A DNA stretch of 64,000 nt from Ophioderma brevispina. Lineage: Eukaryota; Echinodermata; Ophiuroidea; Amphilepidida; Ophiodermatidae. Position 1 is the first letter of the stretch. Every line of letters starts with the position of its first letter. The stretch lies in the NCBI GenBank assembly GCA_023653785.1, contig JAMKCH010002927.1, positions 1 through 64,000 on the forward strand. Direction: 5' to 3'. Shown piece after piece: positions 1 to 12,966 of this stretch. Position numbers and translations under genes: made by a program. Under the pieces are notes generated by a model that searched no databases, was not told the DNA's origin, and saw only the letters and a list, made by a program, of their open reading frames with translations.

Positions 1-143
1 AACCTTGCCTACTACCTAACAGTACCCCATGAACTGCCAATTTGACCTAGGCAAGGGCAGGGGGAAAACAGCAACCTCACACAGGGCTCATGGTGCCATT
101 CTCTGTCCGTTTCCTGCCCAAGGAAGGGTTGCTTTGTGCTTAC

Positions 144-299
144 CGGAAAACTCCATTTGCTGCCATCCTGTCCCTTAATATCCAGGATGACCTGTTCGCT
201 GGCCGGTGGTAGCACATACGGGTCCTTGCTTTTTGTGCTTAGCTCTTCTAGTACCCCTTGCAGCTGGGTGACTTCGGATAGCATTGATACCTCTTCCTC
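144..299 (-). CDS. MTSS1-like: MTSS1/MTSS2-like exon, distal end of I-BAR domain
   Basis: A 52-codon phase-0 exon. Read on the minus strand it starts after an AG at 300-301 with EEEVSMLSEVTQLQG and ends KGQDGSKWSFP before a consensus GTAAGC donor at 143-138. The segment VLPPASEQVILDIKG matches the conserved end of the vertebrate MTSS1/MTSS2 IMD (I-BAR) domain, where LPxxSEQVIxDLKG precedes the Ser-rich linker. In the family this antiparallel helical dimer binds PI(4,5)P2 membranes, induces negative curvature and bundles actin. The frame joins the previous exon exactly (FLRPVV followed by EEEVSML). The polypyrimidine tract before the acceptor is weak. The following coding exons (Ser-rich linker, proline-rich region, WH2) lie outside the window. 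BAIAP2/IRSp53 is a less likely identity because the upstream exon has the MTSS-specific EYKKARQEIKKKSSDT motif. Confidence 0.93.
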
Positions 300-1267
300 C
301 TATCATAGTCGAAAGTGGAAAAAAATAGAAAATAACAATAATGACAAAGTTGAGCTGCTTTTTCCTCAAAAATCTTTTCAATATAAACTGAGTTCTTAGG
401 AATAGTCTAGGGGAGAAGGAAAGCATTCCAACATCCTCGAGCTATTTATGACACAGCCATATACAAAATTTTAAATATGATCCTGCAAACTTCATGCCGC
501 TTCATATCTATTCTGCTTAGCAGTTCTGACACAGATTTCCTGCAGAAATTTGCTTCAGAGTTCACCCCTGTAAGCTTTTGTATGCATGTCACGTTTGTAT
601 TTACTGACAAACAATTCAGCAGTTCCTACTTGCCCTATATTTTTATTCTTTACTCAACTTTTAACACTGGAAGATAGTTTAACACCGAACCATATCTTAA
701 AGGTTTACAAACACATTTTTTGTCCTAAGATCACTTAAAGGCACTATCAGTGATTTGCTAAATCAGAAAAAAAATGAAAATCAGATTTTTGCATGTCTGT
801 AACAAGTACAGCTATCCTTACATACCCTGCCAATTGATAAGACCAAAAGCAACATAATAAGGACAAAATCTGATATTTTAGTCAATACTGTCTGTACGGA
901 CACTTACGTAATGGAGATTCATATCTTTGAACACTGTCGTTTTCTTCTTTTTCTGACAATTTTTCAGTTGGAAGAAATAACTTATTAGAATTCTATAGAC
1001 TTAACCGTCACTTTTAAGCTATTCCTGCAATTCAAAATAGTTTGACTCATTCGGGTGGATCACTGATAGTGCCTTTAATATGCAAGACATTTTACCATTA
1101 TTTGTTTCCAATTGGGATTGATCTTGCATACTTTCTAACTTGTAACCCAAGTGCATTTATTTAGAATTTTGAATGTGTTGAAATAACAGCACAAGTGTTG
1201 CTGCATTTTTAACTAAAAGTCAGTAATTTATTGTTTCTTTCTCACATGGGGACGGACAAATCCTTAC
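300..1267 (-). other. MTSS-like intron (968 bp)
   Basis: Intron between two certain I-BAR exons, with GTAAGG at its 5' end and AG at its 3' end on the minus strand. It holds one complete TTAA-flanked MITE (739-1074). I see no other structured content. Confidence 0.85.
739..1074. mobile_element. TTAA-flanked MITE, AGGCACTATCAGTGAT ends
   Basis: The two ends are inverted repeats: AGGCACTATCAGTGATTTG at the left, and ATCACTGATAGTGCCT at the right. Both are directly flanked by TTAA (735-738 and 1075-1078). The 336 bp between contain no reading frame of note. TTAA duplications with AGG...CCT termini fit Kolobok-type DNA transposons; piggyBac is less likely because its ends normally begin CCC. Superfamily is inference; the TIR and duplication are directly visible. 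Confidence 0.82.
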
Positions 1268-1425
1268 CACAACTGGCCTGAGAAATTGCACCAGCATGCA
1301 GAAACGACTTCTCTCCTCTATCAGGCTGTTGCGCACTGCGTTCTTCTCTGCCTCCTCCAACAAGATGTACATGTCGTTGACATCCTGCATGGCGCTGTCG
1401 AGCCGATACTGCACGTCGGTTTTAC
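1268..1425 (-). CDS. MTSS1-like: MTSS1/MTSS2-like exon, I-BAR helix segment
   Basis: A 158-bp minus-strand exon between a CAG acceptor (1428-1426) and a GTAAGG donor (1267-1262). Its first two bases complete a Gly codon begun by the previous exon, then 52 codons read KTDVQYRLDSAMQDVNDMY and onward to LVQFLRPVV. The stretch DVNDMYILLEEAEKNAVRNS and the following LIEERSRFC are the hallmark of the MTSS1/MTSS2 IMD domain (vertebrate: DVNDxYxLLEExEKQAVRxALIEERGRFC), part of the long third helix. Both neighbouring exon junctions keep the frame. No stop or frameshift is present. Assignment to MTSS1 rather than MTSS2 cannot be made: invertebrates usually have one gene ancestral to both. Confidence 0.96.
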
Positions 1426-3092
1426 CTGACAGGTGTGAAAGCAATGGAGAGTAAGTGTAATAAGAGATCGCAGGTAATTGTGTGCATTGATAGTGTGCAA
1501 CAATATCGCCAACCCGAGGCGGGATGCTGTGACAGCGGCCCTTTGTGCAGTCCCGTGCAGTGTCGTCAAGAAAGATTGCCCTTGGTGAAGCTCAATATTA
1601 TATTTTTTTAAATGGTAGTGCAATTAATGTGATGCGATTTGCCCAGTGTTATTGTAAAACAAGTCAGTCGTAAGAAAGAACTTAAATTGGATATATATTT
1701 TGCTTTCTAAAACTGTAATTTTGTAAGGATAAAAACCCCAATCTAATGGAATTTGCTTGTTGAACATTCTGTCAAAATATGGTAATTTTCCAGATTTTTT
1801 TAAAATTCTGAAACTTCCATTTGGAGAGTATAATCCCAAAGTTTAATTCAATACACAAAATTGTTTGCTTGTAAAAGCAATTTTCCCCACGTTGCAAGCC
1901 TTTATAAGCAAAGTCCCAGAATAAGGGAGAGTCATTATTTATGCCGGGGGATGGAGGAGTCAAGGGGAATACAAAAATGTTTGTGGGGGGAATTGAGAAT
2001 TTTCAACAAGGATAAAGGGGGGAACACAAACTTTTAAATGGCAAAATTTCGTAAAATTGGAAGAGGGAATGCGAAATTTGTGAACGGAAGCGAAGAGGGA
2101 ATGCAAGTCGAATAAAGTTGAAATCCTCCATTCCCCCGGGGAAATAATGACTGGTCCCTAGGTAATCCTTTTTCGTCAACATTAAGATTTATTTGATTTG
2201 GGGTTTCAAATTTAGGACTTACATCAAGGCTCCAGTTTATCCATGGGGAACTGGCACTTTATCTGACCAAATTTGCTAGACCCCCCCCCCCCCATCCGAG
2301 TTCCCATTTCCAGAAAGGAATTGATCCCATCCAAAATTCTATCCTGAAAATAGATCACTTTTTTACATACTTGTTAAAAGCAAGTTCAATAAATCATCAG
2401 AAAACCTTGCTTCATGCTTATAATGGTTACAAACCTCTAATGTTGCCCTATAGGGCAATTTGGGCCTAGAATTTTAACAAACATTTCAGTTGTTTTCCCT
2501 CATCTGATTTTGTCATTCTCAAAATGCCATTCCCCATCAAAAATTTCAAGAAAATCCTGTAAGAGTCGAGCTAGAATTCAATTTGGGATTTGGACTACAG
2601 TTAGGAGTGGCATTCATTATTCTAGAATTACTTCACCTTTAAGAAGGGCAAATCTACCAGCAAAATTGACATCTATTAATCAAGCAAAGCAGCAATACAA
2701 GGCTTACACATACCCCCCATACTTACACAAAACATTTCAAATAATGCCCTACATTAGTTTTGTTTCTCAATAAATAATGTTTCCATTTATAGCACAAATT
2801 TGTTTATACCAATCACAACAATATGTGACAAGAAAGCCTTTTTTCCCAAACATAAAATCATGAACTTGGAAACTCTTCGACCCCAAGCCCCAAATCCCAG
2901 TATATATCTTTGCAAGTGCACTGAAAACCATGCTGCCCTCCAGCTTGCGTATACCATATACCAAGCTAACGTGTGCATAAGCAATTACATAACCCAAACC
3001 TGAAGCAAGCGACATGAACAGACACACACATACCAAAGCACAGATATACAACACTATAACACTAATATATAGAACGCTGCACATATATCTTG

Positions 3093-3222
3093 AGGGTTTA
3101 GGGCAAAAAGGCCCCATCTGCAATAGCTGCCAGGTGTTAGATTTGGCAGGTATAACACTTAATAACACCACAACTGAAAAATGGCAGCTATTGCAGATAG
3201 GGCCTTCTTGCAGTAAACCCTT
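3093..3222. mobile_element. Palindromic MITE, GGGTTTA ends, copy 1
   Basis: The two halves form a long hairpin: the left half includes GCAATAGCTGCCA and the right half TGGCAGCTATTGC, with outer ends GGGTTTAG and TAAACCC. Flanks are TTGA on both sides, a possible 4-bp target duplication resembling TTAA. A second copy lies at 33935-34056 with the same ends and TTGA flanks. No coding capacity. Transposon class is not certain. Confidence 0.72.
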
Positions 3223-3387
3223 GATCTAGTGTTAAGCATTAGGGCAACCAGTTTCTAGTTTGCTGCCCCGGTGTCAGCTGACCCAGAATTGTAAAAAGAA
3301 ATGACGGTTTCTTTTCTTACATTCAAACATTTTGGGCTTCTTTGACGGTGGTTCTCCAAATAAGACTGAAATTATAATTTAATGGCA

Positions 3388-4175
3388 GTGTGATCAGGGA
3401 ATCGGTGAATGTTAAGAATGCAAAATTAAAGGAAGAAATATGCATATTTGCTTGAATGTTTGCTACTCCTAATTGGTCCAAATTTACCTTTTTTTTAGCC
3501 TGTGCGTTCTTTTTCTATATGGGCATTACTTTTTTTGAAGAGTGCAAATTACAACGATGATGAAATTCAATTCAAATTTACCAGTGGTGTGTGATTAAAA
3601 ACTCACTATATGTTAAGAATAGAAATGTAAAGGCCACTGTGTTATTTTCAAATGTCATTTTCTGTGTGTTTTAAATAAAGATACACATCTAAAATGCTAA
3701 ATTCCAATTGTTTCACTAAAATTACATCAATATAATTTTGACGCAGTGTAATTTTGTGTGTGTTTCACAAGCCTGTAAGCCTAACTGCTTAAAGTATGTT
3801 TTTTTGTGAGTGTATTTCTCGCAAAAGAATCAAATCCACTCAAGCCAAATAAGCAATATGCAAGTTATTACCAAAATCTTTTAAATTTCATAGAGTGAGT
3901 TGTGGTGATGAGGCTAAGTTTTCATGGTGCCCCTTGGAAAAGGAGAAAAAAATATGGTAAACGTGTTTGTAATTTTATGCATATATTTCCACCTCACCCC
4001 TCATTTTCTTTCCCAGTCTGGGTTTTACTTTTCTCAGTGGCACTACATGGCACTGCATTGTGCATACTTCAAAGATACTGAATTCAAATAAACAGGAAAA
4101 TATCAACTGAAAATTTAACAACAGTGTGTGATAAAGGAATCGGTGACTGTTAATACAAGAGAAGTGAAAAGTGTA
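3388..4175 (+). repeat. Degenerate long-period repeat (three related units)
   Basis: Three places share a motif of the type GTGTGATxAGGAATCGGTGA followed by TGTTAA: about 3388, about 3587 and about 4125. The spacings are uneven (about 200 then about 540 bp), so the middle of the array is either lost or unrecognisable. Called only by eye. Confidence 0.35.
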
Positions 4176-7100
4176 TTTTTGTGTAGATATTCCATTACAC
4201 CCATTTTGCCTCCAAGAGTTTTCCTAGTGCGTGTTTTTCCTAAACGTCACTACTTAAGCTGTAAAAGCTGCGTGCATTTTTTCCAAAAGGTGCTGATCCA
4301 AGCCATTTTTAATTGTTCAAATTTAACAACAGACGTACACAAAATGCTTCTCTACATTCTACAATACAACTAATGCACATCTTATAATAATACAGGTGGT
4401 CTGTCAGGTGTCCTGTCTGTCTGAACCCCTCACCCGCGGTCTATTTTCTTTCTCTGATACCGAGGGTCGCGCATTTCCTGAACATTTTGGTGTTTTTTTG
4501 CCCCTTTCCCTTCCTACGACCTTTTTTTCTTTTTTTAGTGGATCAAAAGTCATCAGGGGTCATTCGGTCAAAGGATGGGTCAAATGGGGTAAACTTTGGT
4601 GACAGGACATGAAACTTGGTGGGTCACTTGGTTGAAGCAAAAATTTTAAAGGTACATCAGGTCCTCAGGTGGTCTTCAAGCCAGGTGATCGAGAAACCCT
4701 GGGACCGCCTAGTAATAAGATAATTATCATCGACAATCTAGTTGGTCCCAATTTTGGTGGGAAAAAAAAAAGGAACAACATTTTTAACAGGTTTCCTATC
4801 ACATAAACAGACTCCATCATCTCATAGCTTCCAATCTCACTTTATACATTTGGCGAGCTTTGCTCGGATCCATTCCTAGAATGTACACCATACAACTAAA
4901 CACATTTAGGACTAAACCGAAGCAATACTAACAAAATCGTGGCTTACGTACATAACAGAGGAAATTGCTTTTTGGCATACTTAGAAGCTTGATGTTAATC
5001 GACAGATTTTCTCTTTCACACCTTTTCTCCCTGATGGGTTGGCATTAAAAAAAAGAGTAAGAGAATTTAAAGAAAAGCGTACTTTACATTTCAAACGACT
5101 AACGGAAAATAATGATGGAGGGTGACGAACAATAGACTAGCTAAGAATAAATGATTTGACTCAATATGCACAGACAAATCCCTAAGAGATTTTATCTAGA
5201 TGGAAGAGTGGGCTCATTTGGTTGTCATAAATTTATTGTTGGGGTGCGAACGGGAGGGTAAGATTTTGTGAAACCACCGTTTGACTATAAGGTGATTGGA
5301 GTACTTTGGAATGAAATGAATGATTAGAATGAACCAAATACTGACTACTGGCCATTGATACTATGAATAATGATTTTGTTTCCGATGGTACATTGAGTTG
5401 TTTGAAGTGCAAAGGAGTTATTTATCAGGTGGGGGGAACTGAATGACATAAACAAGCGAACAACTTACAACCGCAGCCATAGAATCTTGTCTAGGAATAT
5501 CATAGGGCAATTAACTTTGATAGTTCCGTTTAACGTCTTGACTGCACGGGGGTGTAATGTCATACTGCTATAGCTACATATAACGAATTCCGACGGGTGA
5601 CTATTAGCGCCCCTACGGCGGGGGCGGCGCACCATCAACCACCTCCATGACTGGGGGGCTCTTTGCATTTCCTCGATTAGACACAACACCGCTTTACGTT
5701 TTACTTTTACCAACAAAGAAGCATAATTTTTGAGATCAGTTCTGAGGCAAAAATCAACACTATTTCACAGTTATCCAGTTGTATATTGCATCCTGGCTCC
5801 TTGGCCGGCCTCAGAAAAAAAATGTTAATTCCGTGGCTGCATAAATAGTGATAAAAAGTTACAAAAATGGAAACGAAACTGCGTGTGAAATTCACTCGCC
5901 AATTGCAATGGACACATGAAGAATGGCAATGTCCTGCAGCGTACCAGATTCATCGGTTCCCAAATGGAAAAACCACTGAATCTGTCAAGCTTCTAATGAA
6001 GTGGAATGAACTTATTTTTATTATTTCATTTAGTTTGCTTAAATACGATTGTTGTTTTCACAAAATTCCATTTTAATTTAAAACATGGTTAAATGAGTTT
6101 CCACATGTCAACAGTACCGTACATCAACCTGCCATGTACAGTAAAAACCCAAAACAATCCAGAAACAATCGTCGTATCCATTTCAGTCAAATACCACAAT
6201 GTAACTCGCCGGTCATTTTCCAACGTTTACAGATAGTGCCAGGCGTACACATTCCATGCACAACGAGACTAATTTTGTTCAGATCTCCGAAATCGATCAA
6301 GATTGGCACGGAAGCGTCCTTTCTAAAACATCAACTACCCGCATCGGAAGCTGTCACGCTTTTTTGTCAGCAAATAACGATCGGGGGGTCTTTGGGAAAC
6401 CCATCAATTTTTCACGTACACGGAATATATCACCATTCTGTTGTCTTGACTTTATTTTTTGTCTGGATGTTTGAATTTTTTACGAAAAATGATTTTTCTT
6501 CACGCGGCTGTTATTACCAATGTTTACCACATATTCTAACCTAAGCGTTCATTTCTCAGCCACGCAAAGTGGGCGAGATAACCTTCAATTTTTACAACAA
6601 CAGTAAGACACTCGCCCTGGAATTCCAGTTTAGGCCAGTCCCTGACATCATCCTTCCATAAATCCATGGAAATAAACGGTGAAAATTGTTAAAAATTGCG
6701 AAAAAGGTATAGGTTGTAAATTCTTATTATTTCGTAAAAGCCAATATGCAGCGTGTGTGTACTGTGTGTTTGGTGGCCAGGATGCCCCCCAGTAATGGCG
6801 GCGACGTAGAGGGTGTCCTTTCGAGGCTTCCCCGTCGGATTCGTGTATAGAAAATGTCTATGCTGGGGGAAGAACAAACCTAATTTTTAGATCTGTTCCA
6901 ATCTCAAGGAGTAAAGCCTATGGGTTTTTGAAACAATTTGCTAGAGTAATTATGCGTTATATTGCATGTAATTTATCACTGGGAAACATCTAAACAAATG
7001 ACAAAATGTACACAAAACCAAACAAACAAACAAAACAAAATCATTATAGAAATATGAAATATGTCAATCATTCTATGGTAATTTGCCGTAAAGAACTTGT

Positions 7101-8442
7101 TAGCATTCTCAACCACTGTCAGCGATTTTCTGAGTACTGAGGCAGTGTGAGTTTGGCACCACGCATAATAGATAACCGATTCTTTATTTCATGCATGTCT
7201 GAGATGTGACGAATGTATCCCAACATAGTGTGTTGCATTTTTATTGCTACTGCAAAGCACTTGTTTATGGAATAGAACGGTCACTTTGATAAGCGCAACC
7301 AGACGGACAACTTGCAGGATATGATCGTATTACCTCATTGACTTCTAAGCAATGACACCGATACTCCTTCACCAATGGTAGTCAGAACAAAACTTGCCTT
7401 TCTTTGGGTGGTTTTGCTCAACCTTCTTAAAAACTATTTTTCTTTCTTGGAAAGTAGGACAGACGTCTTGGATAAAAATACTGTATTAACTTGCTATATT
7501 TAGAATGCTGAATAAAGAGCCATGGCCGATCGCTAATAGCCTCGTTCCCAGAAGTGGTCAAAATTTTGGTATCTAAAGAGAGCCATTGTTCTCATTTCAA
7601 CTGTAAAATCTTAGGACTAATGGATGCTTGGTTTGGAAGTTAGGAGTGAAAATGTGCCCCATTTTGGTTGACCAATATTAACTTTACACATACTCCACGG
7701 GGCTTACAAAATCACATCTTTAGCTCTCACATCAAAACAGATTGAAATATTGGCGCAAGGGTTTTGAGGTGAAGGCCATCCTTTAAAGACGAACATTTTA
7801 TTTTCTTAAATTGGACAATTCCCCCTTTAAGCCTAAAAAATCTTCTGTGGCCCTCAAGTGAAAATTGAGGTGGGTGGGTCCATTGGTGGGGCCTTATTTT
7901 TTTTTATCATTTTCTAAATATTTACTGAAAATGCACCAAAATTTCATTCATGCAAATAGCATTAACTTTGCCAAATATTTAAATAAAAAAACACCCAATT
8001 TCACCCAATTTTTTTTTTATTTCTATGCCACATTCTCATGGCCTGCCAAAATATAGCAATGTTGCATTTAATTTTCCTTGAAGAATTTCTTATGCAATCA
8101 AATCTAACTTATCTACAAATTCACCCAAGTTTACCAAAAAGAAAGAAATAAGCAATTCATGTTGAAGAGTTCACACACGTACATGCATCATTAAATTACC
8201 CTTGTATTTGGACCCCATACATGCAAATTCATCACAAGCTCTTTCCCCAAGTAAGGCCTATGATGGAACGAGAGAATGATGAGAATTGTATGAATAGAAT
8301 GAGATGACAGTGGACACCGACGATTCACAAGGAACAGTGGATGATTGGCAAGGCCATCCCGACAAGAGTAGGGAGAGTCAAAACACAAACGGAAAACTAT
8401 GAGATTAATTTGACAGAAGCGGGAAGAGAAAATTCGATATAC

Positions 8443-8517
8443 CTTTTCTGGCCTTCTTTTGAAGTCTTACTGTGTCGGATGATTTCTTCTTTATTTCCTG
8501 TCTGGCCTTCTTGTATT
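8443..8517 (-). CDS. MTSS1-like: MTSS1/MTSS2-like exon, basic helix of I-BAR
   Basis: A 75-bp minus-strand exon after a TTACAG acceptor (AG at 8519-8518) and before a GTATAT donor (8442-8437). Two leading bases complete a Glu codon; the exon then reads YKKARQEIKKKSSDTVRLQ followed by KKARK, and ends with the first base of the Gly codon finished by the exon at 1268-1425. EYKKARQEIKKKSSDT is nearly identical to vertebrate MTSS1/MTSS2 and is diagnostic against other I-BAR families. The cluster of Lys/Arg belongs to the positively charged face that contacts phosphoinositides in the family. It is too short to stand out as an open frame and was found by its motif. The splice phases match the downstream exon exactly. 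Confidence 0.95.
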
Positions 8518-8689
8518 CTGTAATCAAAGACAATGTGGGAAGACAACGTATACAATTATATACTAATAATTCTCGAAAAATTTAAATAGTATTAACAATT
8601 TATAACTCAAATCTGTTGCTGTAAATGAATTGGCTGTAGAAATGTCTTTTTTAAGCAAATTTTTTGCAAAATAGGAAGATATAACTTAA

Positions 8690-9036
8690 ATGGCTGGTTC
8701 CGATTTGTTTTTTTAATTTGTAGTGATGTTCTCTCTTGATCTAGAGGCTGGCACTTGCACATACACCCATCAAGTACCGTGGGAAACAACCTTGCGGTTT
8801 TGATTGTGCCATAATGCATGTTGTTGCAAAGCCCTTTCAATATGTGCTAATATTGATGGTTAACCACTAAAACGGTGGTTTTTTGTTAATATCTTGGGCA
8901 TGAAATGGATTTGAGGCTCAATTTCCAGGACTACAATGAAAAAATACGGCCTTTCTTTTCATCTGATATCAAAATCAGTACTACTTCCGGTAATTCAGGG
9001 GGGTTCCCAAAGACGATTGGAAAAAGCACCGCACCT
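8690..9036. mobile_element. TTAA MITE, family K1 (GGTTCCGATT ends), copy 1
   Basis: Flanked by TTAA at 8686-8689 and 9037-9040. It shares its whole length with copies at 51490-51840 and 55010-55343, including GTACCGTGGGAAACAA, AAAATACGGCCTTTC and the right-hand CAAAGACGAT segment followed by CACCT at the end. About 347 bp, no coding capacity. The inverted ends are degenerate in this copy, and the right end has an extra GCACC-like insertion. The architecture is Kolobok-like by inference. Confidence 0.82.
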
Positions 9037-11267
9037 TTAAACTGGGGCCTTTTGTGATCCACAGCCTCGCCCCCCCCAACTTTACGCTAAAAAGTTGAGA
9101 GTTTTTTTTATATCATCTGAACGCTAGCCTTCGTCATCCACGCTTACCTAATCCTTACGTTCAATTCGTCGGTCATATCGTTAATAAATTCGCAATTTTT
9201 TGGTATTTTCCTGTCCGTAATGGACAGGAATTACAGCACAGTGGCCTATAGGACAGTGGGGAAACAAGCAATTGCTCCTAACACAAAACCTCAGGAAAGA
9301 TCGGTATGCAACATCAAATTGTGGGAATAACCTTTTCTTAAGGGTATCTATAGACAATAAATAAAAACAAAAGGTGCTGGAATCACTGAAATGCCCTTTA
9401 ATTTGCAGCAATATGTTTTTTGCCAGTTAAATCAATCAATAAGATAACAAAACAAATCATGCAATTTTTTTTTTCCCAATGGGACTATTGTTGACAATTT
9501 TCCGACAAAAGTGCTTATAAAATTTAAGTTCTCTCACCACTGAGACAAAATTGGCTGCAAGGATTATTCTCAATGTAATTAATCGGCATATCCTTCCAAT
9601 TGCCTCATCATTACATACAGTTATGGCAACCCAAGCTAAGAGACATGAGAAGTGAACGGATTAATTCTAAATCAATCTATAGTATTCCTGATCATTGTCA
9701 CTGAGCCTATGCATCATTACACTAAAGGCAAGGAAAATGAACTACTGATAATGCCTCACTTTCCATTTATATGCATGCTGGAGTTAGAGCTGGTTCATCC
9801 ACCTTTTAAAAACTAAGATTTCCTTCATAGACTTTATTTTTCTCTTTTCCTTTCTCTTAACTTTTCCTTCGGTCCCATTCCTCAAATAGTTCTTAGTTCT
9901 TTTAAATTGGCACTGTACATTTTCACAAATAATGAAATTTTCTTCAATTTTTTTTTTGCTCGCAAATGAGAGTCTATGCCATTGCCAAGATACAGATATA
10001 TTTTACACTAAAAAAAACCTACCCAAAAACAGAAGGTGAAACAATAATATGCTAAAGACATCCAGGTAATTTGTAGGCTACTTTAAGTTTGCCCGTAACT
10101 TGAATCAACAAAACTTTGTCTATTAATTACACAAAATATCATGACTTGGTACCCATGTGAAATGCCACAAGGTCCACAGACCGGGCAAACAGGGTGTATG
10201 CCATGGAATCACCTTCGGTGTGTGTTTTCCCTTGGTTAAACGCCATTTCCGTCGTCTGCTGAATAAATGTTCCAGAGTCATTTTATTATTAAAACGTTAT
10301 TTTACCCAGAAGGACGCTGATTTGGTTTAAAATCATTTAGGTGAGGGCTACTGTATAAAAGCCTTACTACTATGCAAATTATCAATTTTGAAAAATCTTG
10401 AGGTGCAACTATTTTTCCAATGTGTCAGTGTCTCTTTAAGATGAGTTTGTCTTTGTATCACATGTTAACATTCTCCCAGATTCAGAAATGTTTTGTGTTG
10501 ACATGCCAATATTGATATGATAGTGCTTCTATAGCAAATGCCAAAGTGATATGGATTCCATCAAACGACTTTCTCTTTAGTGCAATAACTTCTTGACCAC
10601 TATAAAAAAAATTAATATTTTTTCAAACTTATTCCCAATAAACAAATTATTTTCACTTTACACAAATTAGGGAGGAGCAGGATATGGTGCCATAAAAAAT
10701 AAATTTAGAGAATTTAGTAAATTACCTCCCACTCAGAAAAGGTTTGACACCGTTGGTAGTTAGTATAAGTATGGACCCTCTACATCAATGATTGGTAGGT
10801 AGTACTCTCCAATTGTGGTATCCCTTTTTCATAGGGGCCCATTTAAAGTTTACACAGGGGTCCAAACTTTTAAAATGCCACAATCATGTTAAATTTCGTA
10901 GTTTATCTATAAAACTAGGCAGAAATTACAGCAAAATAGCCCTATTGGACCGAAAGCATGTGCTCACACCACCTAAAGGCTAAATTAAATCAACTGAAAT
11001 TTTTGGTACTAAGCTTTTAAGGATATAGTGAAACATGAATAAAACATGCAGGTGCTAGTGCCAAACAAAATGCACACCTTTTATTAATTAAAAAAAGGAC
11101 ATTTTGTATTAAAAGCACTATTTTCACTATCTAAGGGAAGCATCTTTCCTCTCACTATTTAAACCATAAGACATGCCATGCATACAATCACGACCGACAC
11201 AAACACATACTTATAACATGCCCGCACATTCACACACGCATGCAAACACACCCCACACACTGCCTTG

Positions 11268-12356
11268 TGTTACAGTCATGAATGTTTCAAATTAAAAAAC
11301 CCCAATGCTTTGTTTGAAAATCTTATGTTTTGGTTGGCAAATATGAGTTTATATTTAGTAAGTTAAATTTGGCAACTGCGACCGACCTGCTCTGAGAGAT
11401 TACTTACTGCCCCTTAGGCGATCTGTAATTAATAGCGGCCCTCAGGCAGTGTGCAGTTTTCTTGGCTGGTCACAAACCCTCGAAATCAGTCTGGTGGGTT
11501 TGGAGCGTCAGGATAAGTAAATTTTTCTCCATGTCGCTTCTACTTTTTTGTTTGAGTGTGGACTTAAGTTTTTACAGCGACTCTGTTTGGGAAAGAAAAA
11601 CGCAGTGTTTTTCGTTGGGACTTTAAATTATTCGACTGAAGCTTCCAACTCAACTTTTGGTTTCTCTGACAGCTTTTCAAACCACTCTTGTGGATAGCGT
11701 CCCCAAAACCTTGGTCACTGGCCGCCATGTTTGAATTTTCGTCGAATAATTATGAACTTTAAGTTTCCAGACTCGTCTTAGTTTCTAACGCGCCGTTCTA
11801 TGGTTCTTCCTTCTGCTTCTTCCTTTCTTTTCTCTTCGTTGGTAAGCAGTTATTTTTCCCTACAAATCCCGACTAACGGTATGATCAGTCTCACTCCGCT
11901 GTCGCCAGATAATTATGACTTTTGCGACAATTTATGGACATGAATTTTAATTATCGCGCCCTGTTTGGAAAGCCCATATTGTGACCACGTGACTGACATT
12001 TTCCACTCTTCTGACAGCGACAAATTGAGGTTTTTCTGACTGTGTTTAAAAATAATAGGGTTTAAAACGGTCGCCTTCTAAATCAGTTTAGACTTTTCAT
12101 ATCTCACAAAACTGAATATCATATCTATTTTTCCTAGACTTAACAATTTTAGATTAGAACGCCACCATTTTACTATTGATTGTATTGTGTAATGATGTTT
12201 GTCATTGATGTTGCTTTGATCCACAACCAACCAGTGGTTCACCTATTTGGCGTACTATAATAAGTGAAGAAATTCACAAAAATTCCTGCTTTGTTCTATG
12301 ATGTTTTTCCCTGCGTTGTTTATAACCATTTAAGGTCTATTCTGGCTGTCGTAACA
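11268..12356 (+). repeat. 5' LTR (1089 bp)
   Basis: Starts TGTTACAGTCATGAATG and ends CTGTCGTAACA, so the terminal 6 bases TGTTAC/GTAACA form the usual short inverted repeat. It aligns along its length with 16716-17841 (shared GTTAAATTTGGCAACTG, ACTGGCCGCCATGTTTGAAT, TTTTTACAGCGACTCTGTT). Numerous substitutions and single-base indels separate the two LTRs, so either the insertion is old or the assembly carries indel errors. Confidence 0.92.
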
Positions 12357-12361
12357 GACTT

Positions 12362-12380
12362 TGGGGGCTCGTCCCCGGGA
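12362..12380 (+). other. Primer-binding site, tRNA-Pro-like
   Basis: Five bases after the 5' LTR lies TGGGGGCTCGTCCCCGGGA. The complement of a tRNA-Pro 3' end, as used by several retroviruses and LTR elements, is TGGGGGCTCGTCCGGGA. The first 13 bases match, then two extra C residues interrupt the match. The identity of the primer is inference from known primer sites. Confidence 0.75.
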
Positions 12381-12966
12381 AGAAAAGAACTTGCAGGGGA
12401 AAGGTTAAAATGTTGAACTAGAAGTGGTTGGTTGTGGAAAATTTTTATTTTAAAATTGTTGCGCAGCATTGCACTTTCATGAGCGTGTGACATTGACCGT
12501 GCCTATTTAGATAGGCCTATTTTATTTGTCATGTGGCGTTTAATTCGGGAGATTTCATGAAAGATCCCCATGGGATGAATTTGATGGCCTCACAAAGCCA
12601 AACCTTGTTTTTCAGCTAGGACAGTTTTTGGATTGCAGATATCAAACAGTCAATGAGGAAAAAGTTATTAAGAAATCTGATAATTGATTTCTTAGTTGAT
12701 GATGAGGTGTGGGACTCATCTTGTTTGGAAAGACAAATCTTTGAATATGTTTGCTCTGGTGACTGCTAAGTCATCTTGAATTGGAAAAGATCAAATTAGA
12801 ACAACAAAAATACATACATAGCATGAAAGGAATTAAAGAAAATGGAACAAGAGTTGAGTGTGAGAAAAATGGCTTTAGAGGCTGAAACGTTGAAAGTCTC
12901 AAGGAGGCTTCATCAGTTCCTCTCATCAAGGGTTTAGGTTTTACCAAACCGCCTATAAGGGTTTGG

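Larger units (their letters stand above)
1426..8442 (-). other. MTSS-like intron of about 7.0 kb
   Basis: Non-coding interval between the exons at 1268-1425 and 8443-8517. It contains a palindromic MITE (3093-3222), a possible long-period degenerate repeat (3388-4175), a C homopolymer (2281-2294), and a short GC-rich patch near 5605-5630 in otherwise AT-rich DNA. I see no convincing exon in either strand; the open frames here are short, lack family motifs and lack paired splice signals. Confidence 0.7.

Noticed and set aside
5465..5716. 83-codon minus-strand frame with an Arg-rich part
   Set aside because: Caused by a short GC-rich patch inside an MTSS intron; no homology to the gene and no paired splice sites.
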